Source of the DNA: Deltaproteobacteria bacterium
GTDB taxonomy: Bacteria; Desulfobacterota_D; UBA1144; Nemesobacterales; UBA2774
Assembly (NCBI GenBank): GCA_040223695.1
Contig: JAVKFU010000019.1
Location: 124,001-188,000, forward strand
Direction of reading: 5' to 3'
DNA: 64,000 bases
The number at the start of each line of letters is the position of its first letter. Within the stretch, counting starts at the first letter, position 1. The position numbers and the translations under genes are program-made. The notes below the pieces were generated by a model, which worked only from the letters and a program-made list of their open reading frames with translations, was not told the DNA's origin and searched no databases. Shown here in pieces: positions 41,791 to 50,889 of this stretch.

Positions 41791-44700
41791 ATGTCCTTTA
41801 GTAAACCGGAGAGCAATCTTGCTCTTCTACAGAACAACAATAGGGAGACAATTCAATATGTGCCTGCAAAGCGCCGAAGCAGCTTAGCAACAATTGTTTT
41901 TGCTGCCGTAATTGCGGCATTGTCCCTGGGATTCTTCGGAACAGAGTCCCGCGCGGTAGACTTCCCCGAGGCACGCTGCCCCGCGCAACCGAGTGACGAC
42001 GCATTCCTACCCTGCGGCGAGACGTTTCTTATGCAGCCGGGGGTCGGGAGCAGCCTTGTGCCGTACAGGGGACAGTCACTCCCCAGCGACGGACCCTTAC
42101 TCGATCTCCTCTCGGAGGCGCGCTCCGTCCGCTCGGAGAACGGTCTGCTCGAATCCACATTTACGCTTACATCCGGCACTGCTGATAATCCGATGATGGT
42201 CGGCTCGAAGCCCTATAAGGTAATAACGTACAGCGGTCCCTCACGTCTTGGAGGCGTGGTGACCTCATACAACAGCCTCTTTCCCAACCCCACTCTCATT
42301 GCCGAGCCGGGCGACACAATCAGGCTTAATATACTGGATGAGCGTCTTCCGGAAGAAAAGCTCCAGGACACATCCCAGTCCTGGGACCCGACACACCCCG
42401 TGCCGAAGAATTCGAACATACACTATCACGGGCTCCTCGTTAGCCCGACAGGAAATGGTGACAACGTGTATCGGTCCTTTCTTCCGGGAGGGGATTACGT
42501 ATCGGAAATCAACATACCGGAAAACCACGACCGCGGAGTCAACTGGTATCATCCCCATTTTCATAGATCAACGGCAACCCAGGTATACGGAGGTTTGGCT
42601 GGTATTTTGCAGGTCGGCAATGTGGTTGACACAGATAAACGGTCGGTTTACGGCGGGTTTGCGCAGAGGATACTCGTTCTGAACGGTATGGCACTGGCAG
42701 AAAGTAAAAAGAACGCCGGAATGTTTGAAATCGGTCCTACAGGAATCGGCACAAGCCCACATTTTACCGATCCTGATCCTTCCGCGGCGCAGGGTAGTCC
42801 CAGCGACGCTCCAAATTATGCCCCGACCTATTTTGTAAACGGTCAGGTGAATCCTATCATAGAGATGCGACCCGGTGAAACCCAGGTCTGGACCCTTGCC
42901 AATGTGAGTCCTTTCTCTGCTTATTCACTGGGGATATTTCAAATTGGAAGTAACGGCGCGGTAGATCCGAACGGGCCTCTTTTTAAGAGCGTTATGATAG
43001 CGCAGGATGGTAACGATCATTTTACTCCCGTCCGCACTTACTTCACTAAACAGCGTGATATAAATAAAGATACATATGTTGCTCCCGGTGAGAGGATTAC
43101 CTGGGCTATCACCGCGCCCGCTGAGCCCGGTGACTACTATCTGGCAAACGTAAAAGACTCGGCATACACGAATCTGGTATCGAATCTTCCTGCTATGCTT
43201 ACATTCGAGCCGCCCGCATCGTATGTGCCTTCTGTGATAATGGCTACTGTGCGGGTAAAGGGCGAACCCGTTGATACCCCCGCTCCCACAGTGGAGGCTG
43301 AATATCCCCCCGAGGATTTCGATGCCGAGCCCGAGGTTACAAGAAATATATCTTTTGACTTCGATGAGCATAATCTCAGAGGCCGTATAAACTTCGGTTA
43401 TTTCCCTGATGTAGCAATGCCGCAGAGCTATTCGGGTGATTATGAAAGGTGGGTGATTTCCACTTTCTCACAGGTATCGCATCCTTTTCACATACATCAG
43501 GGGCAGTTCGTGATTGAAAAGATCGAATACTTTGAGGATCAGGAACTTACAAAGCTCAGGACTGACCTGCCGCAAAACCCGGTTATCAACGATGTACCCA
43601 GGGACATTGATACATTCGCTTTTCCCGGACGAAGCAAGACTTACATTAAGCTAAAGGCGTCTAATTTTGTCGGTAAGTTCGTCATGCACTGTCACCTGCT
43701 GCTTCATGAAGATAGCGGTATGATGGTGACGGTGAGGGTATTGCCCCCTAGAGAGGCTTCGTTAACAGCTATTGGCGCTCAATCGGGCAATGCTCCTGAA
43801 GTTAGTCTCGCTCATGCGACAACCGGCCAGAATGCGGGTTCGTTCATGGCATATGAGGAAAGCTACAAGGGGGGCGTAGATGCCGAAGCAGGGCATATGC
43901 TGGGAGTGGAACATATAGGCAGAAGTGAGTACAAGTCACACGTCGTTACGGCCAAAAGATCTGGCAAACCTTTGATCAGGGTGTTTGACCATAAGCAAAA
44001 TAATGCCCCTCTTATCGAATTTGTTCCGTTTGACGGAAAGGGCGACGGGAGTAGTATTGCCCTCGGGGATGTGGACGGAGACAGCGTAAAAGAGATTATT
44101 GTCGGCTCCGGAAGGGGACTGGAGCCCAGGGTTGCCTTATATAAAATAAAAACCTCTTCGGACGGCTCACTCAAGGCGGAGTTTCTGTATGATACGCCGG
44201 TTCTTGACGAGACCTACAAAAACGCCGGTGTGCATGTTGCTTCAGGCGATGTCGACGGGGATAACTGGGACGATATAGTCGTTTCAAACGGCCCCGGGTC
44301 TGAGAACAGGGTAATGGTCATGAGCGGACAGCTTCTTTCCAGAGGCGAGAAGCCCGAGGAAACAGTGGTGTTGGATGACACCGGCATCATTCCCGGTAAA
44401 CAAGGTCTGAACATCACGGCCGAAAACCTCGCAGGCGGTTATTTTATGTATCCGCCTATCACCAATGTAGGCATGAATCCGCCTGCTCCGAACCCTTACC
44501 GAGCGCTTATCGCCGTCACACCGTCAGTCGAGACCGAGAACCCGGCAGTTACGCTGTTTTACTATATGGGCGGCGGCGGTCATAGCCATGGTCCCTATGC
44601 CGAACACGGAGTTCTCCGCATAGTAAAGGAATTCACGCCTTTTCCCGGAGAAAAATCTCCTGAGGACGGACTCGATATTACAACTGCGCTTACGCTCGTT

Positions 44701-44823
44701 GCCGACCACAACAACCCGCTCGTCGGCCTTATTTCCTCGAACGGACTAAAAGGCCAGCGCGTTTCTTATTTTAAATTGTCGGGCGATATGGAAACGAAGC
44801 CGTGGGCTACGCAGACAAAGTGA
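41791..44823 (+). CDS. Secreted multicopper oxidase fused to FG-GAP (beta-propeller) repeats
   Basis: A 1010-residue exported protein. The N terminus has KRRSSLA followed by a hydrophobic stretch ending ESRA, a possible Tat signal. The multicopper oxidase part has all four copper motifs: NIHYHG, WYHPHFH, SHPFHIHQG and MHCHLLLHEDSGMM, so T1, T2 and T3 sites are complete. The last 350 residues contain FG-GAP/VCBS-like repeats (SIALGDVDGDSVKEIIVGSG, VASGDVDGDNWDDIVVSNGP), usually Ca2+-binding propeller blades used for surface attachment or protein contacts. The ATG at 41791 follows GGAGG by nine bases. It is monocistronic. Possible roles are Cu, Mn or phenol oxidation at the surface. Confidence 0.88.
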   Translation: MSFSKPESNLALLQNNNRETIQYVPAKRRSSLATIVFAAVIAALSLGFFGTESRAVDFPEARCPAQPSDDAFLPCGETFLMQPGVGSSLVPYRGQSLPSDGPLLDLLSEARSVRSENGLLESTFTLTSGTADNPMMVGSKPYKVITYSGPSRLGGVVTSYNSLFPNPTLIAEPGDTIRLNILDERLPEEKLQDTSQSWDPTHPVPKNSNIHYHGLLVSPTGNGDNVYRSFLPGGDYVSEINIPENHDRGVNWYHPHFHRSTATQVYGGLAGILQVGNVVDTDKRSVYGGFAQRILVLNGMALAESKKNAGMFEIGPTGIGTSPHFTDPDPSAAQGSPSDAPNYAPTYFVNGQVNPIIEMRPGETQVWTLANVSPFSAYSLGIFQIGSNGAVDPNGPLFKSVMIAQDGNDHFTPVRTYFTKQRDINKDTYVAPGERITWAITAPAEPGDYYLANVKDSAYTNLVSNLPAMLTFEPPASYVPSVIMATVRVKGEPVDTPAPTVEAEYPPEDFDAEPEVTRNISFDFDEHNLRGRINFGYFPDVAMPQSYSGDYERWVISTFSQVSHPFHIHQGQFVIEKIEYFEDQELTKLRTDLPQNPVINDVPRDIDTFAFPGRSKTYIKLKASNFVGKFVMHCHLLLHEDSGMMVTVRVLPPREASLTAIGAQSGNAPEVSLAHATTGQNAGSFMAYEESYKGGVDAEAGHMLGVEHIGRSEYKSHVVTAKRSGKPLIRVFDHKQNNAPLIEFVPFDGKGDGSSIALGDVDGDSVKEIIVGSGRGLEPRVALYKIKTSSDGSLKAEFLYDTPVLDETYKNAGVHVASGDVDGDNWDDIVVSNGPGSENRVMVMSGQLLSRGEKPEETVVLDDTGIIPGKQGLNITAENLAGGYFMYPPITNVGMNPPAPNPYRALIAVTPSVETENPAVTLFYYMGGGGHSHGPYAEHGVLRIVKEFTPFPGEKSPEDGLDITTALTLVADHNNPLVGLISSNGLKGQRVSYFKLSGDMETKPWATQTK

Positions 44824-45104
44824 TGCCGGCTCTCGAGGAAATCTCCCCTGGAGTTAGTTCAGATACCCGCCAGGTTTGTGGTACTGAATAGCTTTCTATG
44901 TACGTTTGAGGGCGCGGTGTCGGATCCTCCGACGTTAGAGACTATGCGTGCTTTTAATTTAAATTAATCTGGCATGTATTCTAAAAACGCTAGAGTTATT
45001 CAGAGCATACCCTTATTTTCAATCGGTAGAAGAAAAACAGACCTGGTAGCACGTTTGAATCTTTAATGAAAAATTACTACACTGCCTGCAAGCTCCAAAA
45101 ATAA
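44824..45104. other. Spacer between oxidase and GH15 remnant
   Basis: No gene, repeat or terminator that I can support. Similarity with the other GH15 copy begins only at 45105. Confidence 0.4.
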
Positions 45105-45191
45105 TATGGTCGCCATACGAGCAACTTTCCGCAGGCTTATACCCATTTAGTCCTGATCAGCGCTGCGAGTGCGCTTGAGCGGTTCGGGTAA
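45105..45191 (+). pseudogene. 3' end remnant of a second GH15 glucosidase gene
   Basis: In frame, this reads GRH..NFPQAYTHL.LISAASAL.RFG and a TAA, the same as the last 27 codons of the intact GH15 gene that ends at 54419, with only four or so replacements. Everything upstream of 45105 differs, so only the tail survives. Similarity continues past the stop through the terminator. Confidence 0.88.
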
Positions 45192-45265
45192 AGAATACAT
45201 TGACTGAAAGAGGGTATAAATTTTCAGGCAGATTTCGTTAATCCCGCTTTTGGTCGGCCCGGGCG

Positions 45266-45289
45266 AAGGCTTCGTCATCAGCCTTTTTT
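45266..45289 (+). terminator. Rho-independent terminator of the GH15 remnant
   Basis: AAGGCT (45266-45271) pairs with AGCCTT (45280-45285), loop of eight bases, followed by TTTT. It corresponds to the terminator of the intact GH15 copy at 54493-54514. Confidence 0.65.
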
Positions 45290-45422
45290 CTTCCGGTTAT
45301 ATATGGAGAATAGCGGCCGCTTCGTGATGTCGCAGCGTTGATTCAAGTCACATAAGAAGCGGATGTATGGGTTTTTATCGAGTCATAAAATTTCTGATAT
45401 AGTGGAGGCCCTTTTTTGTTGA

Positions 45423-46319
45423 TTAATCTTTGTATGAATAGCCGCTTAAAAAGGGAAATCCATCTATTCTCTTTTCTACGATGTCGATTAATTCTTGACT
45501 CCACTCTACCTGATGACGGCTTTTGTGCGGGGATTTATACACAATGCCCGAGCAGTCATTGAGATAATCATCCGGGGCCCCGACTCCCAGGAAATGACAT
45601 AATTCCTTAAGATGAGCTTTGGGATTTTCGAGGAAGGACTCGTGTCTCAGCTCGAAGAGCTCATGTTCCTTTAGCTGTTTTTTTATTTCCATCGTTGTTT
45701 CACACAGGGAAAAGTAGTATTCAATGCTGTCCGCAAGACTTTTTAGTCGTTTTGTTTTCCTGCTTATAGTGCTTATGTTGTCAAATGGGTTTCTTACAAT
45801 ATGTATGAACTTTATATCGGTGCCGATAGTATTTTGTAAACCGCTTAGTAGTTTGGGTTTCGTTCTGAGTATTGAGGTCGAGCCCCCTCCTTTTTTATCC
45901 CCGATAACCTGTAATTTAGTGAAATCGCCCTGCCACTGGTTTGGGACTTCGTAAGAGTATGATTTGGTTTTTCTTCCCTCCTTTGCATTTATGCGAGAGG
46001 TTTCAATCAGGAGATAATAGATTTGTTTTTTAGTGTACCCTGCGTAGATGAACTTTAGCGCGTGAAGCTCGTGCGCGAAAATCATGTTCGGGTGCGCGTC
46101 CAGTAAGGCTCCGATCAGGCTGTGACCGCTTCTAGGATAGCCTATAAACATTGAATATATTTTAATTCCTTCGAATAATTGCCGGTATTTATAGCCTCCG
46201 TAAGCAGATAGCGGGTAGAGCTTGGCAATCTCCCAAATCGTGGCGCATATTTTAATTATTTTTCTCATTTTTTGTTTTGGCTGCGAATCGATTTTATGAA
46301 GAGTAATTACAAGCTCCAC
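45423..46319 (-). CDS. Sulfotransferase-family protein (PAPS-dependent)
   Basis: A 298-residue protein with the 5'-phosphosulfate loop GYPRSGHSLIGALLDAHPN (about residues 62-80) and the 3'-phosphate motif as IVRNPFDNISTISR (about residues 178-191). These are the two PAPS-binding elements of sulfotransferases, which move sulfate to sugar or alcohol hydroxyls. The GTG start at 46319 overlaps the preceding gene's stop by 13 bases, which suggests translational coupling; an ATG at 46268 is an alternative. The acceptor is unknown, but neighbouring glycosyltransferase genes suggest a surface glycan. Confidence 0.82.
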   Translation of the reverse strand: MELVITLHKIDSQPKQKMRKIIKICATIWEIAKLYPLSAYGGYKYRQLFEGIKIYSMFIGYPRSGHSLIGALLDAHPNMIFAHELHALKFIYAGYTKKQIYYLLIETSRINAKEGRKTKSYSYEVPNQWQGDFTKLQVIGDKKGGGSTSILRTKPKLLSGLQNTIGTDIKFIHIVRNPFDNISTISRKTKRLKSLADSIEYYFSLCETTMEIKKQLKEHELFELRHESFLENPKAHLKELCHFLGVGAPDDYLNDCSGIVYKSPHKSRHQVEWSQELIDIVEKRIDGFPFLSGYSYKD

Positions 46320-47260
46320 TCTTCAAACTTTTGACCTGTAAATTCTCTCAGGCTGTTTATGTCGTCCCTGATATATTCAATTATGTCGTTCCGTAATTTA
46401 TCGTCCAACTGAGGGCGCTCTATTTTCCGTGAGAAGGGGTAGTAAACAAGCCACTCCGCCTTCCAGCGCAGATACTGCGGGAGTCTCTCAATTGCTTTCT
46501 GGACGGGTGTGCGGGACAAAAAGATACCTGCCCTTGTGGGTTGTCTTTTAATCGAAGACCTGTGATACATCGTATTAAATTTCCTGCTTTGAAAAGAATC
46601 ATCGACGTCTAAGAACCGGAAAACCTTTTTCAGGGTCTTCAAACGGTCATTGTATAACTCCTCTCTGGTTAATATCAGGATTTGTGATTCAGAGAAGTAC
46701 TCGAGGAACTGCTCCAGCTGCATATAATATTTACTCCGTGATATATATGAATTTTGAGCTGTTATATTTTTGAGAGCGTCGGACAAGGATCTATATTCTT
46801 TTCCCTGAGAGCAGTGATGTATGTAATTCGATATTATTCGCTCAATCGGGTCCCTCAGTATGTAGATTAGCTTTGCTTCGGGCACGACCGAATGCATTCT
46901 TTCAGGAATGCATTCTATATGCGGGTAAGCAGTATAGTTGGGAGAGCTTTCACCCCTTATTTTAGCTTCACTGTTAAACCTGCTTTTATACCAACCTGAT
47001 CCCTTGCGCCAGTTGGATACCCACCCGGGTTGATCAATAAAAAAGTTTAGCTCCTTCTCCCACGACATTTTTATTTCAGGATGAAAATTGAGGTATTTAT
47101 GCAGACTCGTAGTGCCGCTTTTTTGAGCGCCGATTATAATCAGGTTCGGAAGACATCCTTTGGCAGATTTTCTGATTAGAGCCATGCGGTTAAACCTGCT
47201 TTCCCATACTTCAATAAAATTGAGATTATCGCGCAGCCAATTTCTTATTCGATTAAACAC
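46307..47260 (-). CDS. Sulfotransferase-family protein (heparan-type sulfotransferase domain)
   Basis: A 317-residue protein with the PAPS loop IIIGAQKSGTTSLHKYLNFHP (about residues 40-60) and the 3'-phosphate motif YILRDPIERIISNYIH (about residues 132-147). The first pattern is that of the heparan/N-deacetylase type rather than that of its neighbour, so the pair are distant paralogues and probably act on different acceptors or positions. Its last 13 bases overlap the downstream sulfotransferase gene. It is divergent from a glycosyltransferase gene 31 bases away, with which it may share a control region. Confidence 0.85.
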   Translation of the reverse strand: MFNRIRNWLRDNLNFIEVWESRFNRMALIRKSAKGCLPNLIIIGAQKSGTTSLHKYLNFHPEIKMSWEKELNFFIDQPGWVSNWRKGSGWYKSRFNSEAKIRGESSPNYTAYPHIECIPERMHSVVPEAKLIYILRDPIERIISNYIHHCSQGKEYRSLSDALKNITAQNSYISRSKYYMQLEQFLEYFSESQILILTREELYNDRLKTLKKVFRFLDVDDSFQSRKFNTMYHRSSIKRQPTRAGIFLSRTPVQKAIERLPQYLRWKAEWLVYYPFSRKIERPQLDDKLRNDIIEYIRDDINSLREFTGQKFEEWSL

Positions 47261-47291
47261 AATGAGTATTTATTAAACTTTTGACAAAGAA

Positions 47292-48215
47292 TTGACAGAC
47301 GCGAGCAAGCCATTAATTATTATCGAAAATATTAAGAGAAAAAGTGCGGATTGTAAAACGTTTGTGGTAAGCATATCGATAATAGTACCTTTCTATAACT
47401 CGGAAAAATATATCAAAGGCTGCGCCGATAGTCTTGTAGCACAGAAATACCCGGCTAATGATTACGAGATAATATTTGTGGATAATAACTCGACCGACTC
47501 TTCGGCCGGTATCGTGGAACGCTATCCGGAAATAAAGCTTGTGTCCGAGAGCAAGCAGAGCTCGTATGCTGCACGAAATAGAGGTATCAAGGAATCCTCC
47601 GGCCGAATAATTGCTTTTACCGATCCGGATTGTATAGCCTCTCCCGACTGGCTCGCGGAAATTGAAAATGCAATGTCGGACCCCGTCGTTTCAATTATTC
47701 TGGGACGGCCGCTAATGGCTAATGATTCGTTGCTTCTTTCAATGCTTGAAGACTATGAAAACGAGAAAAATGCTTACATCCTGAACAGCAATGATAGAAA
47801 CAGATATTTCGGCCATACAAATAATATGGCGGTACGGAGAGAGCTCTTTGATGAGTTAGGCCTGTTCATTGAAAGGGAAAGGGGTGGAGACACTGTTTTC
47901 GTCAACAGCGCAGTAAAAAAGTATTCCTCTCAGGCGGTCAAGTATAGTGAATCTGTGAAGGTGCGGCATCTGGAAATCGAGACGCCTCTGGACTACTATA
48001 AGAAGGCTTTTACCCACGGCAGACACAGGGAATTGTCCAAAGATATAAGGATCATTCTACCGATTTCTTACAAAAAAAGGCTGTCCATTTACAGGAGAGT
48101 AACAAAAAAAAGAAGGTACTCCTATCGGAAATCCTTAGCCCTTTTTATTTTGCTCATAGCAGGAATGATTTTCTGGGAAGCTGGGGGCTTAAGCGCTTGG
48201 ATTCATAGGGATTAG
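47292..48215 (+). CDS. Family 2 glycosyltransferase
   Basis: Inverting GT-A glycosyltransferase of up to 307 residues. The core has SIIVPFYNSEKYIKGCADSL, DNNSTDSS and the metal-binding TDPDCIAS (DxD-like). The tail has a hydrophobic segment (ALFILLIAGMIFWEAGGL). The frame opens at a TTG (47292) with no ribosome binding site; a GTG at 47364 directly precedes the conserved SISIIVPFYN and would give the normal short N terminus. Its place between sulfotransferases and a membrane-protein operon suggests assembly of a sulfated glycan or glycolipid. It is convergent with the HTTM-like gene. Confidence 0.82.
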   Translation: MTDASKPLIIIENIKRKSADCKTFVVSISIIVPFYNSEKYIKGCADSLVAQKYPANDYEIIFVDNNSTDSSAGIVERYPEIKLVSESKQSSYAARNRGIKESSGRIIAFTDPDCIASPDWLAEIENAMSDPVVSIILGRPLMANDSLLLSMLEDYENEKNAYILNSNDRNRYFGHTNNMAVRRELFDELGLFIERERGGDTVFVNSAVKKYSSQAVKYSESVKVRHLEIETPLDYYKKAFTHGRHRELSKDIRIILPISYKKRLSIYRRVTKKRRYSYRKSLALFILLIAGMIFWEAGGLSAWIHRD

Positions 48216-48223
48216 GCTCTTAT

Positions 48224-49204
48224 TTATTCCGCTTTGGTTCGTTTTGGATTGAGCGTTGTCAAGATAATTGCCACAAGAGGAAGGTCCTTTAACGCTTCCC
48301 CTAGTTTATTGCCCGGGGGGATGAAAGGTGAATTACAGAGAAAAACAGCCAAAAAAAGCACATTTATTGCAAAATCGATTTCCATTGCAAGATAAATCCC
48401 TATATGGAGTAGTATCAGAAAGAGCCCCCAGATTCTGTGAAGTGAATATCGAAATATCGCAATAACTGAAAACAGTTCTATATATATAGCTGATATAAAA
48501 AAGAACCATCCCAAGAGTTCATGTTTAATAAAAAAAGCTCCCAAGATCGTTTCCGAATTTAATTGTAATATTTTATGGGCAACGTGAAGAGCAAATGCGG
48601 ACGAGTGAAATATACTCGTTTCTCCACTCACAAGCTGGGCGATTCCGGCAACTATTTTCCACATACCCGACATGGAATAAAATGTCATGAATAAAAGGAG
48701 AGCACCCCAAAAAATAGTTAAATACCTCTGCATCAGAATTCTGCTATTTTCAATAAATTCCTTTTTACCATCCGGCAGAAAGATAAAAATAAAACTAAAA
48801 GCCAGGACCACGTGATAGTAATGATCGATTTTCCCAAATGAAAAATTAAATCCGACATAATTCAGCACCGCTATAAACCAGATTATTCTGAATACTCTTT
48901 TATGGCTGAATAGTAGACAAAGGAGCGCGGATACGACGGAAAAGGTAACTATGATAATCACCCCTGTTCTGACACCCGTTAAGTTAATCCAGTAAACAGG
49001 CCATAGAGGTGAAATATACTTGGCGTTTGACCATTGGCTCCATACATCAAGGCGACTGACCGGTAAATATAAAGCTATGGCGTAGAATACACGAACCAGG
49101 TTATACGATGAATAAAAGGCTTTGCGTTGAAATTGAAACAGGTTTATCGGAGTGCGTACATTACTGCCCCTGAGCCATTTAGACGCTAAACTTTTTGCTT
49201 TCAC
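48224..49204 (-). CDS. Polytopic membrane protein, HTTM-like
   Basis: A 326-residue membrane protein with about eight hydrophobic helices. HYYHVVLAFSFIFIFLPDG and a helix with SGMWKIVAGIAQLVSGE recall HTTM (vitamin K gamma-carboxylase-like, DoxX-related) proteins, in which a Tyr/Trp-rich loop follows a helix pair. No catalytic set can be assigned. The ATG overlaps the preceding gene's stop (ATGA at 49201-49204), so the two are translationally coupled and probably form a complex. Confidence 0.6.
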   Translation of the reverse strand: MKAKSLASKWLRGSNVRTPINLFQFQRKAFYSSYNLVRVFYAIALYLPVSRLDVWSQWSNAKYISPLWPVYWINLTGVRTGVIIIVTFSVVSALLCLLFSHKRVFRIIWFIAVLNYVGFNFSFGKIDHYYHVVLAFSFIFIFLPDGKKEFIENSRILMQRYLTIFWGALLLFMTFYSMSGMWKIVAGIAQLVSGETSIFHSSAFALHVAHKILQLNSETILGAFFIKHELLGWFFFISAIYIELFSVIAIFRYSLHRIWGLFLILLHIGIYLAMEIDFAINVLFLAVFLCNSPFIPPGNKLGEALKDLPLVAIILTTLNPKRTKAE

Positions 49205-49695
49205 TTTGCTTCGCCTTCGTTATGAATGTAACTCACTACCCGGATATCTTTATACTCTTTAAATTTCAGCCTCTCCAATGGATTGTATTTTCTTGCTACT
49301 ATCTCGAAATTCATATCTCCCATCAGTCCCGGATATAAAGTATTTAAAAGCAAAATCATATCCGCTGCTTTTTTCTTGTCTCCTTTTACAACTGCTTTTC
49401 CCAAAACCTGAACGATGCGATAAGCATTCCCGGCCCCTGTTTGAGGAAGTCGGCCGCCCGACTCTTCAAGAAAAAACGGCTCTTCCAGTTTTTGGCCTCT
49501 AAGTGAAATAACCCTTATGGAATAATCGTTTACTTCTGAAGGGGTTTTTGCAAAAAGAGACCAGGAATATATAGGAAATATTTCTTTTGAATAGGTTGAT
49601 GAATACTTATAACCAAACTCCAGAGCCACACCGATGACGAAGTACGTGAGAGCTGCAATTAAGACGAAGCGTTTAGTGCGGTAATAGCTTTTCAC
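49201..49695 (-). CDS. Membrane-anchored protein of unknown function, partner of the HTTM-like protein
   Basis: A 164-residue protein with one N-terminal hydrophobic helix (FVLIAALTYFVIGVALEFGY) and a polar remainder likely outside the membrane. I do not recognise the family. It overlaps EamA upstream and the HTTM-like gene downstream by four bases each, so all three are read as one unit. The small-anchor plus HTTM pairing recalls operons where a soluble domain docks on the membrane partner, but no function is proven. Confidence 0.6.
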   Translation of the reverse strand: MKSYYRTKRFVLIAALTYFVIGVALEFGYKYSSTYSKEIFPIYSWSLFAKTPSEVNDYSIRVISLRGQKLEEPFFLEESGGRLPQTGAGNAYRIVQVLGKAVVKGDKKKAADMILLLNTLYPGLMGDMNFEIVARKYNPLERLKFKEYKDIRVVSYIHNEGEAK

Positions 49696-50573
49696 AAATC
49701 AGCTCCCCTTTTCGTTTGGTTGATCAGGTAAACCCCGGCTAAGACGATTAATATCCCGAGGACCTGGGTCGGATTGATCTTTTCATTGAGGATAAGAAAA
49801 CCGCCCACCGTGCCTACAACCGGAATGAGATAGAAGGTCAGTGATGAAAAAAACGGCCCCGCTCTATTGAGGAGCCAGTAATAAACTACGAATCCGCTCG
49901 CAAAGCTGAAGACCCCCATTATTACCTCAGCCAAGACATTGGATTCAGTTAAATGAGTCTTTAAAGGACTTTCAAATATAAAGGCAAAGACCCACAGGAT
50001 TACAGACGCCATTCCCGTGTAATACGTGCTGGATGCAATAGGGTCGGTGCCGCTTGCAAGCCTTGGGGCCAGTATTCCGTTAACGGCGAACACAGAAAAC
50101 CCCGATACTATCAACAGAACCCCGATCAATGTGGAATTAGGACCTGTAATATTATGGATTCCGGTCACCAGAACCAGACCCGAAACGCCGATTAGAAGCC
50201 CTAATAAACCTGCCAGGCTAAACTGCTCTGTCCTCAGTATAAAAACCGTAATGATAAAAGTAACGAGCGGCGCGACTGTAACCAGCACGGATGTAAGCCC
50301 GGCGGTAATGTACTCCTCACCGAGCGCGGTTACGATCCAGAGGAACGCTATACCTAAAATAGCGAATACAAGGAAGGCAAACCAGTGCCTGGCGTGTCCG
50401 ATCAAATCCCTCCTCAGTACGAGTGACAATATGAGCAGGGCTATAAATCCTATAACGCACCGCCCGGCCTGTACCGTCAGCGGAGCGATTGTCTCCTCCG
50501 CAAGCTTTATCAATACGAAAGCGGAACCCCATGCCACGGAGACATAAATAAGAGCAAGAATATTAACGATCAC
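49692..50573 (-). CDS. EamA/DMT-family transporter
   Basis: A 293-residue drug/metabolite transporter with ten predicted helices in two repeated EamA halves. The N terminus LALIYVSVAWGSAFVLIKLA and the second half ending LNEKINPTQVLGILIVLAGVYLI are characteristic. Members export amino acids, nucleotides or drugs; the substrate is not evident. It is the first gene of the three-gene minus-strand unit, overlapping the next gene by four bases. Confidence 0.88.
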   Translation of the reverse strand: MIVNILALIYVSVAWGSAFVLIKLAEETIAPLTVQAGRCVIGFIALLILSLVLRRDLIGHARHWFAFLVFAILGIAFLWIVTALGEEYITAGLTSVLVTVAPLVTFIITVFILRTEQFSLAGLLGLLIGVSGLVLVTGIHNITGPNSTLIGVLLIVSGFSVFAVNGILAPRLASGTDPIASSTYYTGMASVILWVFAFIFESPLKTHLTESNVLAEVIMGVFSFASGFVVYYWLLNRAGPFFSSLTFYLIPVVGTVGGFLILNEKINPTQVLGILIVLAGVYLINQTKRGADL

Positions 50574-50889
50574 TTTCTGTCTTCCTCTCAGACCCGGCTC
50601 TATTTACAAAGAGAGCGAATTGACCCACAACAATACACTATTACATTAAAAGTGAACAAGGGACCGGCTCCCTTTTCATATTTCATCGGGCCGGATGCCT
50701 TTCCGAGACGATTGAGACCTGTTTTTGAATCTCTCTTACACTGTTGACGCAGCTCTTGATGGGCGAGGAGTAATAGAGTTATTGCCCTTGGCTTGTATAA
50801 GTCTTCAGTATGCTGGAACGGAAGGGATGAAAAATTGCGTATTCGTGTCCAAGTTATTTTAGCTATATAGCGACGATAAAATGCGATGT
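50574..50889. other. Gap between EamA and pyruvate kinase genes
   Basis: Holds the EamA upstream region and a fragment of a second yifB copy (50681-50770). No other gene was found. Confidence 0.5.
50681..50770 (-). pseudogene. Fragment of a second yifB gene
   Basis: On the minus strand one frame reads SSPIKSCVNSVREIQK, matching the truncated YifB at 56910-57803 ([16 protein letters not shown]) at 14 of 16 positions. Downstream DNA matches again at RK.S.PDE after a deletion of about 36 bases. Corresponding bases at the other copy are about 57087-57216. It is too short to function and has a stop soon after. Confidence 0.85.

Larger units (their letters stand above)
45105..45297 (+). repeat. 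Direct repeat, copy A, of 54333-54524 (GH15 tail and terminator)
   Basis: About 190 bases aligned over the GH15 tail, the spacer with AAGAATACATTG and GGGTATAAATTTTCAGG, and the terminator. Most differences are transitions. The copies lie 9.2 kb apart in the same orientation. Confidence 0.85.
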
